Assembly (NCBI RefSeq): GCF_019038395.1 | Contig: NZ_JAGFXZ010000013.1 | Location: 18,236 to 82,235, forward strand | From: Acinetobacter sp. BY419 | GTDB lineage: Bacteria > Pseudomonadota > Gammaproteobacteria > Pseudomonadales > Moraxellaceae | Direction of reading: 5' to 3' | DNA length: 64,000 bases | Shown: piece after piece, positions 35,463 to 46,878 of the stretch | Layout of the letters: each line of letters begins with the position of its first letter | How positions within the stretch are numbered: the first letter of the stretch is position 1 | Program-made: the position numbers and the translations under genes | Notes under the pieces: generated by a model | What the model was told of the DNA's origin: nothing | The model's database searches: none | What the model saw: only the letters and a program-made list of their open reading frames with translations

Positions 35463-36920
35463 GTGAGCAAAGACACTATCGTTGCCCTACATGCAGAGCA
35501 CCAAGGTCGCTGGGAAAACCGTGAAGAACTTGCGGAACGTATGATTGCGCTTGTTGGCCAGTTATATCGTGAAAAAAATATTGTAGCTACAGTTTATGGT
35601 CGCTCTTTAATTAACCGTTCTGTGATTCAGATTTTGAAAGCGCACCGCCGTACTCGCGTACTCGACGTTGAACTTTCAGTGGTAAACACTTTCCCTATTC
35701 TTGAAGCATTGGCGAAAGTTGAAAATATCGGTTCTGCTGAAGTTGATCTGGGTAAACTTGCTGTTGAATTTAAAGAAAAAGGCGGCGATATTGATGCATT
35801 TGTTGCAGACGCTGTTAAACCTATCGAAGGCAATGCTGCTGCTGTAGAACATAAAGATGTAGTTCTTTATGGTTTCGGTCGTATCGGTCGTATCCTGGCA
35901 CGTTTGATGATCGGTCAATCAGGTCTGGGTCGTGGTCTTAGCCTGAAAGCAATCGTGGTTCGTAAATCATCTGATGGTGATTTGGAAAAACGTGCATCTT
36001 TACTGCGTCGTGACTCTATTCACGGTCCATTTGCAGGCACAATTTCTGTAGATGAAGAAAACGAAGCAATTATTGCGAACGGTAACTTCATTAAAGTGAT
36101 CTATGCATCTAATCCGTCTGAAGTGGACTACACTGAATATGGTATCAACAATGCACTTGTCATCGACAACACCGGTAAATGGCGTGATGCTGAAGGCCTG
36201 GCTCAACACCTTAAATGCCCGGGCGCTGCTCGTGTCATTCTGACTGCGCCTGGTAAAGGTGACATGAAGAACGTGGTTTACGGTGTAAACCAGGCGGACA
36301 TCCTTGATGAAGATACCATCATCTCTGCTGCAAGCTGTACCACAAATGCTATTACACCAACACTGAAAGTATTACATGACAAATACACAGTGTTGAATGG
36401 TCACGTTGAAACAGTTCACTCGTTCACAAACGACCAGAACCTGATCGACAACTACCATAAAGCTGACCGTCGTGGTCGTGCTGCTACTTTGAACATGGTG
36501 ATTACTGAAACTGGCGCAGCGAAAGCAGTTGCTAAAGCGCTTCCAGCACTGCAAGGTAAACTGACAGGTAACTCTGTACGTGTACCTACACCAAACGTAT
36601 CACTTGCGATTCTTAACCTGACTTTAGGTCAAGATGTTGATCGTGATGAAGTGAACGAATACATTCGTCAGATTTCAATCGGATCTAGCCTGCAAGGTCA
36701 AATTGGCTATACCAACTCGACAGAAGTGGTATCTTCTGACTTTATCGGTTCACGTACTGCAGGTGTATTTGACGCGCAAGCGACTATCACTTCAGGTAAC
36801 CGTTTAACTGCTTATGTTTGGTACGATAACGAAGTAGGTTATAGCTGCCAGGTATTACGTATTGCTGAACAGATGGGCGGCGTAAGCTATCCTAAAATTC
36901 CTGCCGAAACTAATGCATAA
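35463..36920 (+). CDS. gap: Glyceraldehyde-3-phosphate dehydrogenase with N-terminal extension
   Basis: GAPDH oxidises or forms glyceraldehyde-3-phosphate in central metabolism. The catalytic domain starts near residue 133 (GFGRIGR at 137-143) and has the active Cys292 (SAASCTTNAI) and His319. Before it lies a helical extension of about 130 residues, seen in the Acinetobacter/Pseudomonas long-form GAPDH. After the second strand the sequence is VVRKSSDG rather than the usual Asp, which favours NADP(H) use; that is inferred. Because Acinetobacter lacks a full Embden-Meyerhof pathway, a gluconeogenic role is likely. Start is GTG 35463 behind AGAGGA. A terminator follows. Confidence 0.93.
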   Translation: MSKDTIVALHAEHQGRWENREELAERMIALVGQLYREKNIVATVYGRSLINRSVIQILKAHRRTRVLDVELSVVNTFPILEALAKVENIGSAEVDLGKLAVEFKEKGGDIDAFVADAVKPIEGNAAAVEHKDVVLYGFGRIGRILARLMIGQSGLGRGLSLKAIVVRKSSDGDLEKRASLLRRDSIHGPFAGTISVDEENEAIIANGNFIKVIYASNPSEVDYTEYGINNALVIDNTGKWRDAEGLAQHLKCPGAARVILTAPGKGDMKNVVYGVNQADILDEDTIISAASCTTNAITPTLKVLHDKYTVLNGHVETVHSFTNDQNLIDNYHKADRRGRAATLNMVITETGAAKAVAKALPALQGKLTGNSVRVPTPNVSLAILNLTLGQDVDRDEVNEYIRQISIGSSLQGQIGYTNSTEVVSSDFIGSRTAGVFDAQATITSGNRLTAYVWYDNEVGYSCQVLRIAEQMGGVSYPKIPAETNA

Positions 36921-36936
36921 TTAGTATTCAGCTAAT

Positions 36937-36967
36937 AAAAAGAGTCTCTATTGAGGCTCTTTTTTTA
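36937..36967 (+). terminator. Terminator of gap
   Basis: Stem AAAAAGAGTCTC/GAGGCTCTTTTT (one G-T pair), four-base loop, T tract; also positioned to stop the convergent qorB transcript. Confidence 0.88.
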
Positions 36968-36972
36968 TTAAA

Positions 36973-37833
36973 TCAAATAGATGTAAGTAATGATTTAACA
37001 GTCGTTTCAATTGGGGTGGTCGGGTGTTTTAGTAAATTCTCTAAATCTTTACTCTCACTGAAAAACGCTCCACGAGTTGCTTCAACATCTGCCTCAACCA
37101 TTGCAACAGCTAAGCTTTCAGGTAATCCGGCCTGTAGAAGCATTTGTTTGTAGTCTTGTGTACTCAAGTTCTTATAAACGACAGGTTTTGAGCTAATTTC
37201 AGAAATTGTTTTAGCCATAGCGTCCAGATTAAATGCTTTAGAACTCGCCAATTCATATGTTCTATTGTCATGACCTGAGCCAAGAAGTACATTTGCTGCA
37301 GCTTCTGCATAATCCTCACGTGGAGCAGCGCTGATAAGCGCATCCTGAGCAGCGCCATATAAAATACCTGAGTCAATGGTGTGTTGAATGTCAGCAAGAT
37401 AGTTCTCGATATACCAGTTGTTTCTTAATAAGGTATAGCCTAAGCCACTGTTATGAATCAATTGTTCTGTTTCACGATGTTCCTGTGCAAGACTAAGCCG
37501 GGAGGTATCTGCACGCAATAAACTGGTATAGGCAATATAGGGAACTTTAGCTGCAACAGCAGCATCAATTACCGCTTTGTGTTGCGGTGTACGACGACCA
37601 ATTTCATTGGCAGAAATTAAAAGTAATTTATCGATCCCTTGAAGTGCAGGCTTAAGAGACTCGATCTGGTCATAATCAAAATGGCGAACTTCAATACCTT
37701 GCTTTTGAAATGATTCAGCTTTTTCTACATGACGCACCAAAGCAACAATATTGTTTGCTGGTGTTTGATGAAGTAGATGTTGAATAACCAAGTGACCGAG
37801 ATGACCCGTTGCGCCAGTAATTGCAATTTTCAT
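36973..37833 (-). CDS. qorB: NAD(P)H:quinone oxidoreductase, QorB type
   Basis: A 286-residue NmrA-like short-chain dehydrogenase. The N-terminal Rossmann loop is GATGHLGHLV; ISANEIGRRTPQHKAVIDAA and YTSLLRADTS, then LRNNWYIENY follow the pattern of E. coli QorB (YtfG), which reduces quinones with NADPH. Divergent from an HxlR-type regulator as ytfG is from ytfH in E. coli, which supports the assignment and suggests redox control. Confidence 0.88.
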   Translation of the reverse strand: MKIAITGATGHLGHLVIQHLLHQTPANNIVALVRHVEKAESFQKQGIEVRHFDYDQIESLKPALQGIDKLLLISANEIGRRTPQHKAVIDAAVAAKVPYIAYTSLLRADTSRLSLAQEHRETEQLIHNSGLGYTLLRNNWYIENYLADIQHTIDSGILYGAAQDALISAAPREDYAEAAANVLLGSGHDNRTYELASSKAFNLDAMAKTISEISSKPVVYKNLSTQDYKQMLLQAGLPESLAVAMVEADVEATRGAFFSESKDLENLLKHPTTPIETTVKSLLTSI

Positions 37834-37877
37834 TTTTTTAATCTCGCTTTTTTTTATGAATAAATATTAATTTGATA

Positions 37878-37920
37878 ACTTACTCAATTTAAGCCCATAC
37901 TAAAAAGTAAGCTTATTACT
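37878..37920. promoter_or_regulatory. Candidate HxlR operator between qorB and its regulator
   Basis: Two related half-site arrangements lie in the 103-base divergent promoter: CTTACT (37879-37884) pairs with AGTAAG (37906-37911), and AGTAA-N5-TTACT (37906-37920) is a palindrome. The A/T-rich ACT/AGT core resembles operators of HxlR-family repressors. Confidence 0.45.
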
Positions 37921-37936
37921 AAAAGGGAATATTTTT

Positions 37937-38311
37937 ATGTCTGCTTATGAAACCAGTAAATTATTGGGGCAAGTTTTATCTACTGATTGTCCTTCTCGAG
38001 AAATATTAGAGCATATCGCCAATAAGTGGTCTGTTTTAGTTTTGCGCTGTCTCAGTGAGGGTGTGCATCGTTTTAGCGAGTTGAAACAGCGAATCGAAGG
38101 GGTGAGTGAAAAAATGCTCTCCCAGACTTTAAAAATGCTGGAGCAGGATGGTTTTATATTAAGAACAGTTTATCCGGTCGTGCCGCCAAAAGTGGAATAT
38201 CAGTTGACGATTACCGGTTCACAAGCAGCTGAAAAAATTATGTATCTAATTAACTGGATTGAGAAAAGTCTGCCAGATATTGTAGAGAATAAAGCGCGCG
38301 TTGCAAAATAG
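37937..38311 (+). CDS. HxlR-family transcriptional regulator
   Basis: A 124-residue winged-helix regulator of the HxlR type: DCPSREILEHIANKWSVLVLRCL at the N-terminus, then RFSELKQRIEGVSEKMLSQTLKMLEQDGFI (recognition helix) and YQLTITGSQA (wing). The cysteine in TDCPSRE is the conserved redox-sensing residue of the QorR/YtfH group, which sense quinones or disulfide stress. It is likely the repressor of the divergent qorB and of itself. AAGGGAA precedes the ATG. Confidence 0.88.
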   Translation: MSAYETSKLLGQVLSTDCPSREILEHIANKWSVLVLRCLSEGVHRFSELKQRIEGVSEKMLSQTLKMLEQDGFILRTVYPVVPPKVEYQLTITGSQAAEKIMYLINWIEKSLPDIVENKARVAK

Positions 38312-38341
38312 AAGCTAAATTGCTTTTGGGGAAGCAATGAC

Positions 38342-38937
38342 ATGAAAAAGTCAGAAAATCTGGTTGCTACTTTGTTAGCAGTGTACGCAATCATTTTAGT
38401 TTTATGCATTGCGATTTATGCAATCTTTAAACTTTTAGAAGTTGATATTACTTTAGCGACCAATCTCTTGCTTTGGTCAGCAGCGATCTTTGCTCCTATT
38501 GCTGTGCTCATGACGTATACGAGTTGGCGAGAGCAAAAAAGTGCTGAAAGAATTGCTGAATATGGTAATGAAGTTTATAAAATCAATATTCAATACTGTA
38601 GGATTCTGGAAAAATACTCATTAACATGGCCTAAAAATGAAGATATGGCTCTAATAACTAAAGAACTTGAAGTTTATTTGGATAATTTTTATTCATCTTT
38701 GATTTTATATTGTGATTTCTTAAGAGAATTAAATAAGCACGATTTAGTTAAAAAATTTTAGAATTAGAGAGAGCACATTACCATTTATTGCAAATCATGG
38801 AAGCAATTGATGAAGAAGATGATTTAGAAAGATGGTCTGAATATTCAAATGAATATCCTGGATATACCAGTAATACAATAGATATAATTAATAACATAAA
38901 CAGTCATTTAGTAAAAATTATACTTCATAAAACTTAA
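38342..38937 (+). pseudogene. Unknown membrane protein with a -1 frameshift at an A/T run
   Basis: A frame from ATG 38342 (GGGGAAG site) encodes two membrane helices (about residues 8-30 and 40-60) and a helical cytoplasmic tail, stopping at 38759-38761. The next frame is immediately open from 38752 to a TAA at 38935-38937 (...ELERAHYHLLQIMEAIDEEDDLERW...). The overlap is the tract TTAAAAAATTTTAG, so one missing base there would restore a protein of about 198 residues. The gene is more AT-rich than its neighbours. No family recognised. It may be real loss of function, a sequencing slip, or slippage-based variation. Confidence 0.6.
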
Positions 38938-39135
38938 AAATTTATCTTAGGAAAGTGCTTGCAGTATTTATGAAAGAGAAATTAAATAAATGTTGATCGC
39001 AGTCGAAATAAATGTCAAATCATCTATAAGTGAACCAAATTCTTGTAAAGAGGAAGCATCTTCCTGGAGTAGTCCACAAATATAGTCGAGAAATTCTTTA
39101 AAATATGGCAGAATATGGGGTTTTAAAGTTTTTAG

Positions 39136-40365
<1,230 letters not shown>

Positions 40366-40392
40366 TCTCTGAGAGAAGAGTCTGAGGACAAG

Positions 40393-41526
40393 ATGATAGA
40401 AGTGGTAGATGGGCAACGTCAGCTCAAGGGTTGTAAACGAATCGTTGTTAAAATCGGATCATCTTTACTCACAGCAAACGGGCAAGGTCTAGATTTAGAT
40501 GCCATCTCGCACTGGGCGGGACAAATCGCAGATCTACACAATGCAGGACACGAGATTATTCTGGTGTCTTCCGGTGCTGTGGCTGAAGGTATGGTGCGAA
40601 TGAAACTTGAGAATCGACCCACCGATCTACCCAGTCTTCAGGCTTGTGCTGCCATCGGTCAGATGGGCCTGATTCATACCTGGTCGAGCGTACTGGAAAA
40701 ACACCAGATTCGAACTGCGCAGGTATTGTTAACCCATGATGATCTGGCGGATCGTCGTCGCTATCTCAACTCATGTGATGCCTTGCAGAACCTGATTGAC
40801 TGGCGTGTGATTCCGGTAATCAATGAAAATGACACGGTTTCTACTGACGAAATCCGCTTTGGTGATAACGACACGCTTGCTGCGATGGTGGCTGGTCAGG
40901 TGCATGCAGATCTTCTGATTATCTTAACTGATCAGGAAGGGATGTTTGATTCGGATCCACGTTTTAATCCAAATGCAAAGCTGTTCCATACGGTACGCGC
41001 GATGGATGAAAGCCTGTTTGATATGGCAGGTGGTGGCGGTAAATTTGGTCGTGGCGGCATGCTGACCAAAGTTCGTGCTGCACGTCTGGCTGCAAAGTCA
41101 GGCTGTCCCACCTTAATCGCAAGCGGTGACAGTGATGGTGTCCTATCACGCCTGATGTCTGGTGAATTGTTAGGTACTTTGTTTGTGACTGACAAAGACC
41201 GTATAACCGCGCATCAGCAATGGTTAGCAGCACACCTGCAGACTGCAGGCCGTCTGGTGATTGATGATGGCGCAGTAAAAGCGATTAAAGACAATCATCG
41301 TAGCTTGTTGCCTGTAGGCGTCAAAGCGGTTGAAGGTCACTTCGAACGCGGTGATGTGGTGGAATGTGTGGATACACAGGGACACCGAATTGCGGTCGGT
41401 CGTGTCAACTTTAGTTCGCGTTCGGCAGATATTGTTCGTGGTCTGGCGTCAGATAAAGTGCATCAGGTTTTAGGTGAAGCACGTTCACTGGAGATGATTC
41501 ACCGCAATCATATGGCAATTTACTAA
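40393..41526 (+). CDS. proB: Glutamate 5-kinase
   Basis: ProB phosphorylates glutamate to glutamyl-5-phosphate, the first step of proline synthesis, and is normally feedback inhibited by proline. The 377 residues comprise an amino-acid kinase domain ([50 protein letters not shown]) and a C-terminal PUA domain (about 285-365, [19 protein letters not shown]). GAGGACAAG precedes the ATG. proA is not in the window. Confidence 0.96.
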   Translation: MIEVVDGQRQLKGCKRIVVKIGSSLLTANGQGLDLDAISHWAGQIADLHNAGHEIILVSSGAVAEGMVRMKLENRPTDLPSLQACAAIGQMGLIHTWSSVLEKHQIRTAQVLLTHDDLADRRRYLNSCDALQNLIDWRVIPVINENDTVSTDEIRFGDNDTLAAMVAGQVHADLLIILTDQEGMFDSDPRFNPNAKLFHTVRAMDESLFDMAGGGGKFGRGGMLTKVRAARLAAKSGCPTLIASGDSDGVLSRLMSGELLGTLFVTDKDRITAHQQWLAAHLQTAGRLVIDDGAVKAIKDNHRSLLPVGVKAVEGHFERGDVVECVDTQGHRIAVGRVNFSSRSADIVRGLASDKVHQVLGEARSLEMIHRNHMAIY

Positions 41527-41553
41527 GTCATTCAGATTCAGGTCCATAGATTC

Positions 41554-41585
41554 AAAAAATCCCGCTTTCGAGCGGGATTTTTCTG
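41554..41585 (+). terminator. Terminator of obg-proB
   Basis: Stem AAAAATCCCGCT/AGCGGGATTTTT with short loop and T tract. Confidence 0.9.
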
Positions 41586-41666
41586 CATAAGTGATTTAGA
41601 ACTACATTTTTGTTGGGCAGTGAAGAATAAATCAGCCAGGATATTATTCTGAATCAGTTTCAAACT

Positions 41667-41774
41667 ATGGAAAATATCTTAGAAGAGATAGATGGTAATA
41701 AGAAAAATTTAAGAGAAACTATTTCTAGGATTAATACACTGAAAAGACCTTCAACGTTTTGGGGAAAACTTTAG
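41667..41774 (+). other. Short coding-like remnant, 35 codons
   Basis: Within the AT-rich gap 41586-41903 a frame reads MENILEEIDGNKKNLRETISRI...TFWGKL and could extend upstream in frame to about 41626 without an ATG. It looks like the helical C-terminal end of a lost gene; there is no ribosome site. The rest of the gap holds nothing I can name. Confidence 0.3.
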
Positions 41775-41903
41775 AAGAATAGGAAAATCAAACGAAATTA
41801 TAAAAATTGGTCTGATTAATCCCCATCATAGTGAGGATATTTTTCAAAAGAGTTACCGAATCCATTCTCTACGAATAAATACTCCAAATATTTGGTGATA
41901 AAT

Positions 41904-42450
41904 TCATAAAATGCTATTCATCAAGGCAGCCTGATATTTACACCACAGCGGTAATCCGGCTAAATTTACTGTTATTGCAATCAGGAATGCACCCAGCATA
42001 TCCATCGGGAAATGCACGCCAACATAAACACGCGACCACGCCACTAGCCAAGCTGTCCAGATTAGAATTTTTCCCAGATCACGTTGTGATGAAAAATAAT
42101 AAGATAGGGCAATGCCACTAAAAATACTCATATGGTTGCTGGGGAAAGAACCTGTAGGTGCATGTTCAATCAGGGTGCGACCCACGTCCATCACAAACGG
42201 GCGTGGAGTATTAAGGATCGCGGACAATACCTCACTTATCGACAAGGTAATTACTGTAAAAATAAATGCTTTAATAATGCCAGTTTTTACTTCATAACTG
42301 CCACGGAACCAGGCAGTAGCAAAAATCAGAAAAAAAAAGATAAACCAGATCATGCGCAATCAGGGAGGCATAATTGATCATCCAGGTCGAGGCTTGGTCG
42401 GGTACATTTAGAATATGAAACAGGTAAAGATTCAGTTGGTGAAGGGACAT
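41904..42450 (-). pseudogene. PAP2-family undecaprenyl-diphosphatase-like gene, frameshifted in an A9 run
   Basis: The longer part (41904 to about 42330, minus strand) encodes a membrane phosphatase of the PAP2/BcrC type: NTPRPFVMDVGRTLIEHAPTGSFPSNHMSIF and RVYVGVHFPMDMLGAF give the three phosphatase motifs (KxxxxxxRP-like, PSNH, SRxxxxxHxxxD-like). The N-terminal part lies in another frame from ATG 42450 (MSLHQLNLYLFHILNVPD... ASLIAHDLVYL) and matches the usual start of this family. They meet at a run of nine A (42330-42338 on the plus strand); removing one base gives ...HDLVYLFFLIFATAWF and a protein of about 181 residues. Such enzymes recycle undecaprenyl pyrophosphate for cell-wall synthesis. 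Confidence 0.72.
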
Positions 42451-42562
42451 GAGCAGAGAGGACTGGCACAAATGTCCGTTACTCTAAACCGGTCAAACTT
42501 CAATTCCTACCCGAGTTTGTAGGATTCTGTAGTCTTGATTTTTTAAAGAATATTCAAATGAT

Positions 42563-42586
42563 AAAAAACCACCCCAAAAGGTGGTT
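42563..42586 (-). terminator. Terminator of the SIMPL gene (minus strand)
   Basis: Stem AACCACC/GGTGGTT with six-base loop, T tract on the minus strand, 30 bases after the stop codon. Confidence 0.8.
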
Positions 42587-42615
42587 CTTAAAAATCCGAA
42601 TAATATGATGAAGTC

Positions 42616-43320
42616 TTATTTAAACTGAATCGCACCATTGGCACTGACCGTCATTTGCGTTTCACCTGCAGCAACTTCCTGCTCTGGAACTGCCATAACT
42701 GCCGATGCAGCTTTCATCATGGCTATACGCGGTACTGGCTGGGGTGAATAGTTATTGGTATTCAGGTTTAAGTTTACCAGTTGATAACCAGCTTTATTCC
42801 AGGTTTGGGTTAAGGCCTGCGCACGTTGCTGAAAAATTTTGCTTGCTTCGATCATGAGTTCACTTTCGACTTTTTTACGTTTCTCATCTGAGACCTTGAA
42901 GTTAATAGACTGCGTTTGGAAGTGCTGCTGTAACTCGGCAATCAGTTGTGAAGTGGCTTTAAAGTCTTTTGATTCCAGACGAATCTGGGCGCGGCCACGC
43001 CATTCTTTCAACTTGCGGTTGTCATTGTCATAAACAGGATAAGTACTTTGTGCGCCCGTCTCGATTTTCACAGTCGGATATTTGCGTGCTGTGGCAATCG
43101 CCTGATTCATGAGCTGGTTGATTTGGGTGGCCAGTTCAGCCGGCTGTTTGTTGGATTTTTCAATATAAAGTACAGCATGCATTTCATCATTTGAAATTTC
43201 ACGGCTGGCCTCTGCTGAAAGATTAACAACATTATAATTCATGGATTCAGCAGGAGCTGCAAATGCGCCTGTGGCTAGGGTGCTGGCAAGGATAAAACTG
43301 GTAAGTGCTAAGAGACGCAT
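42616..43320 (-). CDS. SIMPL-domain (DUF541) periplasmic protein
   Basis: A 234-residue exported protein with a signal peptide cleaved after AFA (about residue 21). The remainder fits the SIMPL/DUF541 family (Oscar-like periplasmic proteins of unclear function, sometimes linked to oxidative stress): LSAEASREISNDEMHAVLYIEKSNKQPAELATQINQLMNQAI, the central WRGRAQIRLESKDF and a Pro/Met-rich linker before the final strand TQMTVSANGAIQF. AGGAC precedes the ATG. Monocistronic. Confidence 0.83.
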   Translation of the reverse strand: MRLLALTSFILASTLATGAFAAPAESMNYNVVNLSAEASREISNDEMHAVLYIEKSNKQPAELATQINQLMNQAIATARKYPTVKIETGAQSTYPVYDNDNRKLKEWRGRAQIRLESKDFKATSQLIAELQQHFQTQSINFKVSDEKRKKVESELMIEASKIFQQRAQALTQTWNKAGYQLVNLNLNTNNYSPQPVPRIAMMKAASAVMAVPEQEVAAGETQMTVSANGAIQFK

Positions 43321-43794
43321 GGAATTGTCCTGTTTTTCTTAAAATTGGCCATCTAAGCCGTTGTTAAAATATTAAATCTCAATTGTGATTCTTTTACGAA
43401 ATATTTGTCGTAAGAGTGTTAAATTTTCTTTAATTTTATTCTATTATTTGATTTATATTTATTGTTAATAATTAACCACTTAATAATAAAGTTTAAGATT
43501 TATTTCCGGAATGCTGGTTGTGCTACAAAAAAGCATAAAAGAACAAGCTTTTCTTTCTGCTGCCACACTGTAAGATGATGATTCAGGGGATGGATTGGCA
43601 TAATGTTTTTTTTCGATAAAGATTAGGACAAAATGCGACTAAAAGTTGTTTATTTTCCTGGAAAATTCGGTATCATCCGCCTCCTAGTTATTCGAATACA
43701 AAACTGCTAGCTAGAACCTTATAAAGCGCCGAGTCAAAGGACCAAACGTCACCAGACTTATTTCTTTCACCCATATCAGAGATGGTAATTCGAT
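43321..43794. other. Intergenic region upstream of dat
   Basis: 474 bases between divergent genes, AT-rich at the SIMPL side. The dat promoter must lie toward 43600-43750 but no convincing element, repeat or gene stands out. Confidence 0.4.
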
Positions 43795-45168
43795 ATGAGC
43801 GTTACTTCTGTAAACCCTGCCACCAATTCCACAAACGAATACTACTTGACTCGCCAAAGTCAGATGGAATCGAATGTGCGTAGTTATCCACGTAAATTAC
43901 CGTTAGCGATAGCGAAAGCACAAGGGTGCTGGGTTACCGATGTTGAAGGTACAGAGTACCTTGATTGTTTAGCTGGGGCAGGGACCTTGGCATTAGGTCA
44001 TAATCATCCTGCAGTCATTCAAAGTATCCAGGATACAATTGCAAGTGGTTTGCCATTGCATACACTGGATATTACTACTCCTTTAAAAGATGCTTTTACT
44101 GAAGCGCTTCTTTCTTATCTTCCTGGTGGCCAAGAAGAGTACTGCTTGCAGTTCTGTGGTCCATCAGGTGCAGATGCAACAGAAGCTGCGATTAAACTTG
44201 CGAAAACCTTTACCGGTCGTAGTTCGGTAATCAGCTTCTCTGGCGGCTACCACGGTATGACCCACGGTGCATTGGCAATGACAGGTAACCTGTCTGCGAA
44301 AAATGCAGTGAATGGCTTGATGCCGGGTGTACAGTTTATGCCATACCCGCATGAATACCGCTGCCCGTTGGGTCTTGGTGGTGAAGCGGGCGTTGATGCC
44401 TTGACTTACTTCTTTGAAAACTTCATTGAAGATGTAGAAAGCGGCGTAACCAAACCTGCAGCTGTAATTCTTGAAGCGATTCAAGGTGAAGGCGGTGTGG
44501 TGACTGCGCCAGTCAAATGGTTGCAAAAAATTCGTGAAGTGACTGAAAAACACAACATCGTGTTGATTCTTGATGAAGTTCAGGCTGGTTTTGCCCGTTC
44601 AGGCAAAATGTTTGCATTTGAACACGCGGGGATTGAACCTGATGTGGTGGTAATGTCTAAAGCCGTGGGTGGTAGCTTGCCGCTTGCAGTGCTTGGTATT
44701 AAGCGTAAGTTTGATGCCTGGCAGCCAGCAGGTCATACCGGTACGTTCCGTGGTAACCAGTTGGCGATGGGTACTGGTCTTGCGACAATTAATACGATTA
44801 CAGAACAAAACCTGGCGCAAAATGCACTAGAACGCGGTGATTACCTGCAGTCTGCATTGAAAGAGTTAGCCAATGAATTCCCATGTATTGGTAACGTACG
44901 TGGCCGTGGTCTGATGATTGGTGTTGAAATCGTAGATGAACGCAAACCGGCAGATCATATGGGGTCTTTACCTGCTGATGGTCAATTGGCTGCTGCGATC
45001 CAAACTGCATGTTTCAACAATAAGTTATTGCTTGAGAAAGGTGGTCGTAATGGTACAGTAATTCGTTTACTTTGCCCGTTGATCATTACTCAAACAGAAT
45101 GTGAAGAAGTCATTGTCCGCTTCAAGAGAGCGATTGCTGAAGCACTTATAGCAGTTCGAGGCGTATAA
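43795..45168 (+). CDS. dat: L-2,4-diaminobutyrate:2-oxoglutarate 4-aminotransferase
   Basis: A 457-residue class III PLP aminotransferase that makes L-2,4-diaminobutyrate from aspartate semialdehyde and glutamate. Visible marks: [19 protein letters not shown] (PLP phosphate loop), [26 protein letters not shown] (the Asp binding the pyridine nitrogen), and the PLP lysine in [15 protein letters not shown]. The next gene, three bases away, encodes the matching decarboxylase; this dat-ddc pair is known from Acinetobacter baumannii and produces 1,3-diaminopropane. Confidence 0.94.
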   Translation: MSVTSVNPATNSTNEYYLTRQSQMESNVRSYPRKLPLAIAKAQGCWVTDVEGTEYLDCLAGAGTLALGHNHPAVIQSIQDTIASGLPLHTLDITTPLKDAFTEALLSYLPGGQEEYCLQFCGPSGADATEAAIKLAKTFTGRSSVISFSGGYHGMTHGALAMTGNLSAKNAVNGLMPGVQFMPYPHEYRCPLGLGGEAGVDALTYFFENFIEDVESGVTKPAAVILEAIQGEGGVVTAPVKWLQKIREVTEKHNIVLILDEVQAGFARSGKMFAFEHAGIEPDVVVMSKAVGGSLPLAVLGIKRKFDAWQPAGHTGTFRGNQLAMGTGLATINTITEQNLAQNALERGDYLQSALKELANEFPCIGNVRGRGLMIGVEIVDERKPADHMGSLPADGQLAAAIQTACFNNKLLLEKGGRNGTVIRLLCPLIITQTECEEVIVRFKRAIAEALIAVRGV

Positions 45169-45171
45169 TTC

Positions 45172-46704
45172 ATGGTAGATTTTGCAGAACATCGTAAAGC
45201 TTTACTCTGCAATGATGCTGCATCCATCGCTGACTATCAGTCAGCAATGGACCAGGCGACCCAAGCGGTTGCAGCATGGTTGCAAAACGACAAGATGTAT
45301 ACTGGCGGCAGCATTAAAGAGTTGCGCAGTGCAATTACATTTAATCCTTCAAAAGAAGGTTTGGGTTTAGAAAAATCTCTTGAGCGTATGGTTGAACTTT
45401 TTCTCAATAAAAGTTTGAAAGTTCATCATCCGCATTCACTTGCGCATCTTCACTGTCCAACGATGGTGACCAGCCAGATCGCAGAAGTACTGATTAACGC
45501 AACCAACCAGTCAATGGACTCATGGGATCAAAGCCCGGCAGGTTCATTGATGGAAGTTCAGCTGATTGACTGGTTACGTCAAAAAGTGGGTTATGGTCCA
45601 GGTCAGGCAGGTGTGTTCACTTCTGGTGGTACACAGTCTAACCTGATGGGCGTACTGCTTGCGCGTGATGCCTGCATCGCGAAAAACTGGAAAGATGAAA
45701 ACGGTAATCCGTGGTCTGTTCAGCGTGACGGTATCCCTGCGGATGCGATGCGTAATGTCAAAGTCATCTGTTCTGAAAATGCACATTTTTCTGTGCAAAA
45801 GAACATGGCGATGATGGGCATGGGCTTCCAGTCAGTAGTCACTGTTCCTGTGAATGAAAATGCACAGATGGATGTTGATGCTCTGGAAAAAACCATGGCG
45901 CATCTTCAGTCTGAAGGCAAGATCGTGGCATGTGTAGTGGCAACTGCGGGTACGACTGACGCCGGTGCGATTGATCCATTGAAAGAAATTCGTGAAATCA
46001 CCAACAAATATGGCGCGTGGATGCATATCGATGCGGCTTGGGGTGGAGCACTGATTCTATCCAATGAATATCGTTCTATGCTGGATGGTATTGAGTTGTC
46101 AGATTCGATCACGCTTGATTTCCATAAGCATTACTTCCAGACCATTTCTTGTGGCGCGTTCCTGCTGAAAGATGAAGCAAATTACCGTTTCATGCATTAT
46201 GAAGCTGAGTATCTAAACTCTGCTTATGATGAAGAGCACGGTGTTCCTAACCTGGTGTCTAAGTCACTACAAACAACACGTCGTTTTGACGCGTTGAAAT
46301 TGTGGATGACCGTTGAAGCACTTGGTGAAGAGCTGTATGGTTCAATGATTGACCATGGCGTGAAGTTAACCCGTGAAGTGGCAGACTACATTAAAGCGAC
46401 TGATGGTTTAGAGCTTCTGCTTGAACCTCAATTCGCGTCTGTGCTGTTCCGTGTGGTTCCAGCGGGCTATCCGGTTGAATTATTGGATACGCTTAATCAA
46501 AACGTAGCAGACGAACTGTTTGCGCGTGGTGAAGCGAATATTGGTGTGACGAAAGTGGGTCAGGTTCAATCTTTGAAAATGACTACTTTAAGTCCGGTAG
46601 CAACGCTGGATAACGTGAAGAACTTGCTGGCACTGGTGCTTGCAGAAGCTGATCGTATCAAGGATTCAATTGCTGACGGTACTTATACACCGCCAATCGC
46701 ATAA
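45172..46704 (+). CDS. ddc: L-2,4-diaminobutyrate decarboxylase
   Basis: A 510-residue group II PLP decarboxylase that converts diaminobutyrate to 1,3-diaminopropane, a polyamine abundant in Acinetobacter. Marks include [50 protein letters not shown], and the PLP lysine in [12 protein letters not shown]. The ATG at 45172 lies four bases after the dat stop codon, with GAGG inside the end of dat as ribosome site, so both are one operon. An inverted-repeat terminator follows. Confidence 0.94.
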   Translation: MVDFAEHRKALLCNDAASIADYQSAMDQATQAVAAWLQNDKMYTGGSIKELRSAITFNPSKEGLGLEKSLERMVELFLNKSLKVHHPHSLAHLHCPTMVTSQIAEVLINATNQSMDSWDQSPAGSLMEVQLIDWLRQKVGYGPGQAGVFTSGGTQSNLMGVLLARDACIAKNWKDENGNPWSVQRDGIPADAMRNVKVICSENAHFSVQKNMAMMGMGFQSVVTVPVNENAQMDVDALEKTMAHLQSEGKIVACVVATAGTTDAGAIDPLKEIREITNKYGAWMHIDAAWGGALILSNEYRSMLDGIELSDSITLDFHKHYFQTISCGAFLLKDEANYRFMHYEAEYLNSAYDEEHGVPNLVSKSLQTTRRFDALKLWMTVEALGEELYGSMIDHGVKLTREVADYIKATDGLELLLEPQFASVLFRVVPAGYPVELLDTLNQNVADELFARGEANIGVTKVGQVQSLKMTTLSPVATLDNVKNLLALVLAEADRIKDSIADGTYTPPIA

Positions 46705-46718
46705 GCGGTTATGGTTTG

Positions 46719-46751
46719 AAAAAGGAGATCGAAATGATCTCCTTTTTTTAT
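46719..46751 (+). terminator. Terminator of dat-ddc
   Basis: Stem AAAAGGAGATC/GATCTCCTTTT (46720-46730/46736-46746), loop GAAAT, seven-T run. A 32-base segment here is identical to 48270-48301. Confidence 0.93.
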
Positions 46752-46878
46752 GATTAAATTTTAGTTTTAACTGCCCTGAGCAGACTCATTGCCATATATA
46801 AAAATATACCTTTTAAATCTTTGCTGCATTTTTTTTAAAACTATATGCTATTTAAAATAAAATGGAAAACTCAGGAAT

